The notes under the pieces were generated by a model. The model saw nothing but the letters and a program-made list of their open reading frames with translations. It was not told where the DNA came from and made no database searches. Below, piece by piece: positions 1 through 5,809 of a DNA stretch of 30,809 nt. Location: positions 1-30,809 of the IMG/VR virus record IMGVR_UViG_3300036846_000588; one strand, written 5' to 3'. This stretch comes from a virus. The position numbers were made by a program, and so were the translations under genes. The number at the start of each line of letters is the position of its first letter. Position 1 is the first letter of the stretch.

Positions 1-648
1 CGCATCGCCCCTGATTGTAAGAGCGGCGCCGTTGAGCGTTGTGGTGGTGAAAAATTGCCCCACCGTCCAAGCGTTGGTGTGGCCGACCGCGAGCGATGCC
101 ACCACCGCGCCCGTCGTCGGCGAGATCATCAGCGATCCGTCCGCATTCGAAACCGAATTGACGGCGCCGCTGCCGCTGCCGCACGGTGCCCCGGTGCCCG
201 AAACCACGCCTGTCGTGCTCGCTTGGAGGCATTGCGTGAGCCCGGTGACGTTGATGGTGATACCGGCTTGAAACGTCTGGTTGGCGGTCCAGACGTTGGC
301 TTGGCCGAGCAGCGACGTCTTTGACGCGGCGACGGCCGCAGTCACATAGGATGTCGTCGCGACATTGATGCCGTTGTCACCGGGCGGGCGTGTCGGCGCC
401 GTTGCGCCACCGTTGAACGCCTGGAGCCCCGGCCACGAATTTGCCGCTGACAAGATGCCGGGGTAATCCGCTTTTGCGGTGAATGCCTGATTAAGCCCAA
501 ACGGATTAACCGGCGGCTGATTGCTACACCCGAAATCCGCGCACAGGATCGCGCCTTCGATAAAGCCGGGATTGCTTTGCGCCAACCCCAGCTCGCTCAT
601 CAGCACCAGCAAGATGAGCGCAAGCCCGAATTTTTTAACCGAGTACAT
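1..648 (-). CDS. Tail-fibre-like virion protein, 3' end outside window
   Basis: The reading frame is open from the ATG at 648 through the left edge (216 codons seen), so the C-terminus is missing. After residue 45 the chain is rich in Ala, Thr, Gly, Asn and Val and carries an imperfectly repeated pattern, NVWTANQTF near residues 122-130 and NAWTVGQFF near 192-200. This is typical of tail-fibre or tail-spike shafts that adsorb phage to the cell surface. Residues 1-23 look like a secretion signal: Lys-Lys at 5-6, a hydrophobic run LALILLVLM, then GLAQ. That is odd for a virion protein; a second Met at position 17 would remove most of it. It overlaps the preceding gene by 14 bp in the leftward tail operon. 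Family placement rests on composition and repeats only. Confidence 0.72.
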   Translation of the reverse strand, partial: MYSVKKFGLALILLVLMSELGLAQSNPGFIEGAILCADFGCSNQPPVNPFGLNQAFTAKADYPGILSAANSWPGLQAFNGGATAPTRPPGDNGINVATTSYVTAAVAASKTSLLGQANVWTANQTFQAGITINVTGLTQCLQASTTGVVSGTGAPCGSGSGAVNSVSNADGSLMISPTTGAVVASLAVGHTNAWTVGQFFTTTTLNGAALTIRGDA

Positions 649-892
649 CAGCGCCCCCAAGTTTGCTTTTCCCAAGGATGAATGCCGACGTGGCACCGCA
701 AATCCAGACGTTGGTCGGGGCAACGAACAAAAGCCAATTGTTGGTCGGAATTGAAATCGAAAGAAGCTGGCCGCCGGTCACCACAAAGGTGCCGGTCGAC
801 ACGTTTACGACCAAGCCGGTCCCGCCCGCGCTGACGCCGAGTGGCGTGCCCGCAGCCAAAAACATGCCCGTTTCGAGAGCGACGTTGTTCAT
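635..892 (-). CDS. Small hypothetical virion-associated protein (85 aa)
   Basis: An 85-aa protein rich in Gly, Thr, Val and Ser with a beta-strand-like pattern and no charged stretch (ETGMFLAAGTPLGV at the start, NNWLLFVAPTNVWICG in the middle). Its ATG overlaps the stop of the upstream gene as ATGA, and its end overlaps the tail-fibre-like gene by 14 bp, so it is translationally coupled within the tail operon. Position and composition suggest a small tail or fibre-adaptor component. I do not recognise a family, and no catalytic motif is visible. Confidence 0.68.
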   Translation of the reverse strand: MNNVALETGMFLAAGTPLGVSAGGTGLVVNVSTGTFVVTGGQLLSISIPTNNWLLFVAPTNVWICGATSAFILGKSKLGGADVLG

Positions 893-1311
893 GCCAGTTG
901 CAAAATCCCGTTTGATGCGTCGAACGTCACGGTCAGGTAGTTGCCATCGAGCAAGTTAACCTCTGAGCCAAAATCCCACCAAGCGATCAAGCTCTTTCCC
1001 GGCGACGAATTGTTATAAAGAATGCCGTAGTGAAACTGGGCAATCGGACCACCCGACGCCGTAATCTGCAAATTGGCCGCCGCGATGAGCTTGTAAATGC
1101 CGTTGACCTGTGCCGATGACTGGATCGCCACGGCAAAACCGCCCACCGGATAACCATTGCCGGCCGGGATTTCGGTGATTTGTGCCAACGTGGCATTACT
1201 CGGATTTGGGACGACATCGGTGAGGACCATCTTTAGGTTATCAAACCCAAGATTATGCACCTTGTTGGCGACGTCGCCGACAAACGTGAAAAACTTATTA
1301 AAGCCAGCCAT
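889..1311 (-). CDS. Hypothetical tail/virion protein (140 aa)
   Basis: A 140-aa protein beginning MAGFNKFFTFVGDVANKVHNLG, with repeated short beta-type segments and a conserved-looking C-terminal part (SLIAWWDFGSEVNLLDGNYLTV then DASNGILQLA). Proteins of this size and pattern sit just after the head-tail adaptor in many podovirus-like prophages. Some are called virion or tail proteins, but their role is unknown. Start and stop overlap both neighbours as ATGA, showing tight coupling with the adaptor gene upstream and the 85-aa gene downstream. No signal peptide or membrane segment is seen. Confidence 0.75.
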   Translation of the reverse strand: MAGFNKFFTFVGDVANKVHNLGFDNLKMVLTDVVPNPSNATLAQITEIPAGNGYPVGGFAVAIQSSAQVNGIYKLIAAANLQITASGGPIAQFHYGILYNNSSPGKSLIAWWDFGSEVNLLDGNYLTVTFDASNGILQLA

Positions 1312-1985
1312 CAGCTATACCCCCGTCTGGTGCGCCGGATCGTAAGAGGCCCGGCGTTGTAGCTGGCCTCCTCGCTCAAACTGTTCAATTCGCTGATGGC
1401 TGCGGCCGCACCAGCCTGCCACACTGGAATGCGATCATCATCGTGCAAATACGGCGCCGCCTCCATCAACGTACCGTAGAGATATGCATCGGGCGCAAAC
1501 GAAAACAGCCAATTCGTTCCCTCCGGCGCGGTCGCCAGCGGCGGCAAATACATGCGATAGACAATCTCAACCGGGTAATTGTTATCCGGCGTCGGCACCA
1601 ATTCCATCTCATTGCCAAATATCCCAAACCATACCGGGGGCCCCGGATTAGGATTGAGCGCGCGAATATCGTCGAGCTGAGCGCCGGTTGCGAATTTCAA
1701 ACGAGGCTTAGCCGGGATCGCCCCGGTGCCGCCGCTGAATGCATTGAGCAAACGAACGCGACGCATCGATTGAAAATCAACCGGCAGCAACAAAAACTCG
1801 GGTTCTGACACGTTGATGTCAATCGTCGTGACGCAGCGATTTTCCATCTGGCGACACAACAAATTGCGATTGGCTTTGCCTTCGAACAAGCGAATGAAAT
1901 CGGGCACGCGCGGCGCGATGTCGGCACGGCCAAAAAGCCAATCCTGACACGCTTGCACAAGATCGGTATAGGTCAGGAGGCTCAT
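1311..1985 (-). CDS. Head-tail adaptor protein (SU10 adaptor-like)
   Basis: A 224-aa protein with the layout of SU10-like adaptor proteins, which bind below the portal ring and connect the capsid to the tail. An N-terminal helix pair reads LTYTDLVQACQDWLFGRADIA. The 'FEGKANRNLLCRQME' segment follows at about 34-48, then beta-strands ending in PVDFQSMRRVRLL. Next comes a 'PPVWFGIFGNEMELVP' strand pair, and a C-terminal helix bearing APDAYLYGTLMEAAPYLHDDDR. The ATG at 1985 is chosen because it overlaps the upstream stop as ATGA and follows GGTGGGGGGCAG; an in-frame upstream Met at 2018 would only add sequence lying over the preceding gene. The role is inferred from family resemblance and from its place between capsid and tail genes. 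Confidence 0.82.
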   Translation of the reverse strand: MSLLTYTDLVQACQDWLFGRADIAPRVPDFIRLFEGKANRNLLCRQMENRCVTTIDINVSEPEFLLLPVDFQSMRRVRLLNAFSGGTGAIPAKPRLKFATGAQLDDIRALNPNPGPPVWFGIFGNEMELVPTPDNNYPVEIVYRMYLPPLATAPEGTNWLFSFAPDAYLYGTLMEAAPYLHDDDRIPVWQAGAAAAISELNSLSEEASYNAGPLTIRRTRRGYS

Positions 1986-2311
1986 AACTGCCCCCCACCG
2001 GTCCGCAGAAAGAGCCAATCACGATCATTGAGAAGCTTTTTCACCGCCTCTTTATGGTCGGGGTCGAGCGCATCGACGCCATACGCATGAAGCCAATACA
2101 CATAAACAGAGGGCGGAATTCGAGCGACATGCTTCAAATCGCGCGACGCACTCCAATTCGACGCGTGATTTGCGTCATGCTTATTGGCATCGAGAATAGC
2201 GTCGGTGTACGCGTCGCTGCCACGCACCCCGAGCTTGAACGTCTTATCATCGGCCTGTTCAAACACATGGGTCAGGCCGGTGAAAGGATCGTGGTAGAGA
2301 ACGTCAGGCAT
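1982..2311 (-). CDS. Small phage protein between capsid and adaptor (109 aa)
   Basis: A 109-aa protein starting MPDVLYHDPFTGLTHVFEQADD, with a compact C-terminal helical part (DHKEAVKKLLNDRDWLFLRT). Proteins with the same opening (YHDPFTG) and the same 'SRDLKHVARIPP...' and 'LND.DWLFLRT' segments occur next to SU10-type adaptor genes. Their function is not known to me; a head-completion or virion role is an inference from position. I place the start at 2311: the frame extends farther upstream, but that extension is a shadow of the 73-aa gene. It ends in an ATGA overlap with the adaptor gene. Confidence 0.78.
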   Translation of the reverse strand: MPDVLYHDPFTGLTHVFEQADDKTFKLGVRGSDAYTDAILDANKHDANHASNWSASRDLKHVARIPPSVYVYWLHAYGVDALDPDHKEAVKKLLNDRDWLFLRTGGGQL

Positions 2312-2525
2312 CCTCGACCAGCTTTCGATCTTTGAGGATTTTCGCGACCTCGGGCGACACATCGGCCTCCTCGCCGTGCGCGAGCGACTTGGTGTCGGTC
2401 CAGGGCCCGGCGTGACTGATGCATCGCACCCGCACCTTGCCCTCAGCCGGCGGCGACTTTTTTGCTGTCTCGTGCTTGTCCTGACCCTCTTTGTCCCAAT
2501 CGACGTCATGATGCTTCGTCGTCAT
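2304..2525 (-). CDS. Small hypothetical protein downstream of the capsid terminator (73 aa)
   Basis: Seventy-three residues: a charged, disordered-looking N-terminal half (HHDVDWDKEGQDKHETAKK) followed by a small folded part (KVRVRCISHAGPWTDTKSLAHG then VSPEVAKILKDRKLVEDA). The last segment resembles small phage proteins in which a residue range labels 'x-ation of a value in a dyad-like beta hairpin', but I cannot name the family. The ATG at 2525 has a GGGAGG element about 9 nt upstream (GGGAGGTTTCGCGCG). It is the first gene after the UUCG terminator at 2545-2576, so its transcription depends on read-through. It overlaps the next start by 8 bp. Confidence 0.66.
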   Translation of the reverse strand: MTTKHHDVDWDKEGQDKHETAKKSPPAEGKVRVRCISHAGPWTDTKSLAHGEEADVSPEVAKILKDRKLVEDA

Positions 2526-2544
2526 CGCGCGAAACCTCCCATTG

Positions 2545-2576
2545 AAAAAATCGAAAGAGGCGGCCGAAGCCGCCTC
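2545..2576 (-). terminator. Intrinsic terminator after the major capsid gene
   Basis: On the minus strand, an 8-bp perfect stem GAGGCGGC/GCCGCCTC (2557-2576) is closed by a TTCG tetraloop. It is followed within 3 nt by a T-rich run ending TTTTTT (2545-2550). It lies 5 bp past the capsid stop codon and before the next gene of the same operon. It probably lowers expression of downstream head and tail genes relative to the capsid protein. Confidence 0.85.
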
Positions 2577-2581
2577 GGCAC

Positions 2582-3574
2582 TCAGGTGAGATCGGCGATG
2601 AGACCAAGGCCCTTTTCGGCACCGACGACGACGCCCCACTCCACCGAAATCAGGCGGCGGAACGACAAACCGGTCTTGGCGAGCGGTTCGTTGCGCATGC
2701 CTTGGAGGTAACCCACCTCGACCAACGAGCGATCAAGAATGATGACCTGATGCGGGTCCATGAAGCGATCCGGCACGATCTGCACCTCACCGAAATCGCT
2801 GTCATAGACGTCGATGGCCGCGATGAGCTTCTTATCCTCGGCCTTCTTGAAGCGCGTCGCGTTGCCGGTGTAAGCCGAAATCGACGTCTTGTATGTCGGC
2901 GGGCACAGCACGAAATCGGGCTTGCCGCCGTTGGTCCACATCTGTTGGATCACCGGCTTGAAGATGCCCGCTTCCGATGGCGCATCGAGCACACGCGCGG
3001 TGCCGGCGCCTGGGGCTGTGTTCGGGTAACCGTTGGCGCCGCCCGAAAGTGCCCCGTTGGTGCCGCCGGTCCCGCGATTGGCGTTACCGCCGCCCGTGGT
3101 GCCGATGAACGCCGCAATCGATGCGGTATTGCGCGCACCGGTCAAAGCGACGCCCGCGCTAGCGATCATGCTGCCAGGACCGGCCAAGCGAGCTTCCATG
3201 TCGCGCTTCAATTCCTGCGCCGCATAGAGAACTTGCTTCGCCATCTTTTGGACCTGACCCGCACCGTCAACCATTTCGTCGGTCGACGACACGCCTTTGG
3301 TTTTGGTCATGATCTGCGAATAATTTCCGTGCCGTGTCGCCACGGTCGGGTTGTCATTCGGCGTGTCGTTACCTTCAATGGCCGCGTTATTGCCGTTGGC
3401 AGCGGCCAGCTCGACCACGGGCCATTCATGGTAGGTATTTTTGAATTTGCCCTTGCGTCCCACCGCCTGCATGCAGGGGGTTTCGAGCGGCGAGATTTTG
3501 TAGACGAAATCCGACAAATCCTCGCGAATGGTATTGAAGCTGTAGGTCAGCGCCGTTTGGGGAGGCACAGCCAT
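2582..3574 (-). CDS. Major capsid protein, SU10/DUF5309-like
   Basis: A 330-aa protein matching the SU10-type major head protein family (DUF5309). The N-terminus reads TALTYSFNTIREDLSDFVYKISPLETPC. Then come a 'NTYHEWPVVEL' strand, a central helix QVLYAAQELKRDMEARL at 114-130, and the C-terminal KTGLSFRRLISVEWGVVVGAEKGLGLI. It builds the icosahedral shell with an HK97-type fold (known for the family). Unusual here is a Gly/Asn/Thr-rich stretch at about 159-191, a probable surface-exposed or flexible loop. The ATG at 3574 has GAGAGGG about 8 nt upstream. The scaffold gene ends 12 bp before it, the usual scaffold-capsid order. A strong terminator follows directly. Confidence 0.9.
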   Translation of the reverse strand: MAVPPQTALTYSFNTIREDLSDFVYKISPLETPCMQAVGRKGKFKNTYHEWPVVELAAANGNNAAIEGNDTPNDNPTVATRHGNYSQIMTKTKGVSSTDEMVDGAGQVQKMAKQVLYAAQELKRDMEARLAGPGSMIASAGVALTGARNTASIAAFIGTTGGGNANRGTGGTNGALSGGANGYPNTAPGAGTARVLDAPSEAGIFKPVIQQMWTNGGKPDFVLCPPTYKTSISAYTGNATRFKKAEDKKLIAAIDVYDSDFGEVQIVPDRFMDPHQVIILDRSLVEVGYLQGMRNEPLAKTGLSFRRLISVEWGVVVGAEKGLGLIADLT

Positions 3575-3586
3575 GATCTTGCCCTC

Positions 3587-4582
3587 TCAGCGAATGAGGA
3601 GGGAAACCGCGTCGTCGATGTTTCCCGTCCTGTTGAACCGATCCTGAGCGGCCTTCTTCGCTTGGGCTTTTCCACCACTCGTCGGCTGTCGAGCACCGGG
3701 GGCAGGAACCTGGGTCGCGTTGGCGATCTTGCCTTTAGCCTTTTTCAGCGCCGCTTGGTGGTCATCCCACTGCCGCGCCTTTTCGAGCATGAGGACCATG
3801 CGATGGTCGTAGGCTTGATCGATTTCCGCATCCGAGAAGCCGAAAGCCTTAGTCGCGTACTCGCGCAAAGCTTTCATCTGAACCGGGCCCTTTTCCTTGT
3901 CGGCAAAAACCGGAAGGGCCTTGACCAGCTTTTCGCGCTCGCCGTCGATGAAAGATCGAGCCTGTTGAACAGTCTCGACCCTTCTCTGTTCGGCGATGCG
4001 ATTTTGCTCCTCTCGTACCGCGCCGCGCTGTTGCTCCCGCCGCTGGTAGTCGGTCCACTGCGTGGCATACGCCGCGGGATCGGCCGTGCGGAGGGCGTTC
4101 CATTGCTCTGCGGTTGGTTCCTGATCCGCGGGCCCAAGCCGTTCGAGAATGACTTGAAGCACCTGCGAATATTGGTCGCGTGCGGCACGCGCTTGCGCCG
4201 TCTCGGTTTCGACCGCCTTGCGGGCGTTCGCCACCTCCTCGGTCTTACGCGTGTAATCGACTTGCCGCTGGTAGCCGGCGAGAGCTTCTTTCAGGGTGAC
4301 CGTCTCATCCTTGCCGTCGATTTTGACGGTGTAGAGCGGTTCCGTACTCGGCTCGTCGCCTTCGTTGCCTTCGCCATCGTCGTCGTCGCCGGCATCCCCC
4401 TCGGGCTCATCGGCGTCGGTCCCCTCATCGGGGGTGTCGGGCTCGCCTTGGCCATTCGGTGGAGCGGCGGAATGTTTGTCTCCGTCGTCGGACGCATCCC
4501 CCGCGTTATCGCCCTCTGGTATGCCGGCCAGGAGACCGGCGAGGTCGGTCATGGAAACGGGATCGTCGTCATCGGGAGGCAA
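3587..4582 (-). CDS. Head scaffolding protein
   Basis: About 331 aa, directly before the capsid gene, with the features of a phage scaffold that templates procapsid assembly and is then lost. It has a very acidic, disordered N-terminal third (about residues 20-95, mostly Asp, Glu, Gly and Pro). A short folded 'LYTVKIDGKDETVTLKEAL' segment follows, then long charged helices likely to form coiled coils (KAVETETAQARAARDQYSQ onward). The Lys/Arg-rich C-terminus is of the kind that binds capsid protein. I place the start at the TTG at 4582 because TGGAG lies 7 nt before it and the promoter at 4598-4643 would start transcripts near 4608. An ATG at 4552 lacks an obvious ribosome-binding site, though a 7-codon reading frame from an ATG at 4573 ends on it as ATGA. 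Confidence 0.82.
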   Translation of the reverse strand: MPPDDDDPVSMTDLAGLLAGIPEGDNAGDASDDGDKHSAAPPNGQGEPDTPDEGTDADEPEGDAGDDDDGEGNEGDEPSTEPLYTVKIDGKDETVTLKEALAGYQRQVDYTRKTEEVANARKAVETETAQARAARDQYSQVLQVILERLGPADQEPTAEQWNALRTADPAAYATQWTDYQRREQQRGAVREEQNRIAEQRRVETVQQARSFIDGEREKLVKALPVFADKEKGPVQMKALREYATKAFGFSDAEIDQAYDHRMVLMLEKARQWDDHQAALKKAKGKIANATQVPAPGARQPTSGGKAQAKKAAQDRFNRTGNIDDAVSLLIR

Positions 4583-4597
4583 TGCACAACTCCAGGT

Positions 4598-4643
4598 TTG
4601 AGCATTGCTCAACCCCGATATTACTAAGTTGACGCTATGTCAA
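4598..4643 (-). promoter_or_regulatory. Scaffold/capsid promoter with two dyad operators
   Basis: The gap between the lysozyme-like and scaffold genes holds two 15-bp dyads with centres 31 bp apart: TTGACGCTATGTCAA (4629-4643) and the perfect TTGAGCATTGCTCAA (4598-4612). On the minus strand, TTGACA (4638-4643) with a 17-bp spacer leads to TATCGG (4615-4620), placing the start of transcription near 4608, inside the second dyad. The promoter call is tentative at the -10. The dyads belong to the repeated TTGAG-N5-CTCAA family seen across the window. Confidence 0.6.
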
Positions 4644-4647
4644 GACG

Positions 4648-5517
4648 TTAGGCGAACGGTCCTCGCAATTGAGGAATGGTGATCGGCAGCGGCCGGGTGG
4701 GCCCGGTGTCGGCCGGCGCGAGCTGCATCGGCGTAAATTTTGGCGCTGCCGACTGCGCAATGAGCTGTTGCGCGAGCGCCATCATGCCTTTGCTGGTCTC
4801 GCTCTGTTGCCCGGCTTTTTGCGCGTCGACCGCCGCCTGAGCCGTTTTTACCGCTGCCGCAGGATCGACCGGCGCAGCTCCACCGACTTGCGGCGCGGCG
4901 CTGCCCGCACCGTCTGGGATCGCAGTCGCCAGACTGGCGAGCTGCGGCGGCACAGCGCCGCTCAAATCCTGCGGCGGCGCTGCGCCGGTCGCTGGCCCGA
5001 AAGGCGCCGGCAGCGGTGCTGAGGCCGTCTGCGCGCCGGGCAGGCCGCGGTTGAATTTGTCGGCCCACATATCGGTAAAACCCTTCGCCGAAATGTCGTT
5101 GACATCGAGCTTGCGCAGCGGATTGTCGGACGGAATGTTACCTGTTATTGCCTTTTGCGCGATGGCATCCGACCGATAGTATGGGCGTATGACCTGCCAT
5201 GCCGGCACGTTCGGGTTGGCAAGCAGCGCCGACGCCCCGGTAACGCCTTGCTGATGAGCGAGGTAGTGATCGGCGAATGTGGGATCGCGACCGAGCGCCT
5301 TGGTGAGCGCGCCTGTATTCGCAGCATGCTCAGCAGCGACCGCAGCCGCTTGCGCCATCGGATCGGTGCGGTTCGCGTCGGTGATGCCATACCTGCGCTC
5401 CTCGGTCGGCCCGAATTGACCGAGCCCGCGATTGCTTCCGGTGCGGGCATTGGGATCGCCGCCGCTCTCGATCTTGAACAGCCGGGCAATGTAATCGTTG
5501 AATGTCGGGTCAGCCAC
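4648..5517 (-). CDS. Lysozyme-like (transglycosylase-type) structural protein
   Basis: A 289-aa protein with an N-terminal lysozyme/SLT-like domain. The IESGGDPNA motif at 16-24 places the likely catalytic Glu at 17. It is followed by 'GSNRGLGQFGPTEERRYGI', the usual Gly-x-x-Gln-Phe part of the active-site cleft. Residues from about 165 onward are low-complexity Ala, Pro and Gln, ending in a short motif PITIPQLRGPF. In phages such proteins are carried in the virion and cut peptidoglycan during DNA entry. Position between the portal-linked 99-aa gene and the scaffold supports a virion role rather than the lysis endolysin, but the latter cannot be excluded. It starts 8 bp inside the preceding gene. 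A stop and an operator pair separate it from the scaffold gene. Confidence 0.78.
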   Translation of the reverse strand: MADPTFNDYIARLFKIESGGDPNARTGSNRGLGQFGPTEERRYGITDANRTDPMAQAAAVAAEHAANTGALTKALGRDPTFADHYLAHQQGVTGASALLANPNVPAWQVIRPYYRSDAIAQKAITGNIPSDNPLRKLDVNDISAKGFTDMWADKFNRGLPGAQTASAPLPAPFGPATGAAPPQDLSGAVPPQLASLATAIPDGAGSAAPQVGGAAPVDPAAAVKTAQAAVDAQKAGQQSETSKGMMALAQQLIAQSAAPKFTPMQLAPADTGPTRPLPITIPQLRGPFA

Positions 5518-5809
5518 GGACGGCCTCCTGATAGTTTGCCCGCGCGGTCACTCTGCGTTCGGCGTCCTCGATTTTCTTGCGCTCAGCGCGGTATTGCTGG
5601 CCAAACCCCTGCAAGAAATTTTCAAGCCGCCCCACGGCATGCAAATCGCGCCAGCACTCCTCGCGCTTTTCCGGCGTCAACGCATCTGCCCATGCGCGAA
5701 TGCAGTCGTTTTTCATCTCCGTTAAAATCTCGCGAAATACCCCGTTTTCGAGCAACTGCGTCGAACAGACGCCCAATCGCGTCAGCCGGGCAAATTCTTC
5801 CGACGTCAT
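5510..5809 (-). CDS. Small conserved-type phage protein next to the portal (99 aa)
   Basis: Ninety-nine residues, mostly helical and charged. The central segment MKNDCIRAWADALTPEKREECWRD and the 'AVGRLENFLQGF' stretch resemble small proteins encoded after SU10/P22-type portal genes. The pattern suggests a helical partner protein, but no function is known to me. The ATG overlaps the portal stop (ATGA) and the stop overlaps the next start by 8 bp, so it is translated in step with the head genes. No signal peptide or membrane segment. Confidence 0.78.
   Translation of the reverse strand: MTSEEFARLTRLGVCSTQLLENGVFREILTEMKNDCIRAWADALTPEKREECWRDLHAVGRLENFLQGFGQQYRAERKKIEDAERRVTARANYQEAVRG

Noticed and set aside
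2702-4627. Long open frame on the plus strand opposite capsid and scaffold genes
   Set aside because: Antisense shadow caused by high GC; the minus-strand genes have recognisable families, overlaps and ribosome-binding sites, and the plus-strand translation is Arg/Gly/Val-rich with no domain.
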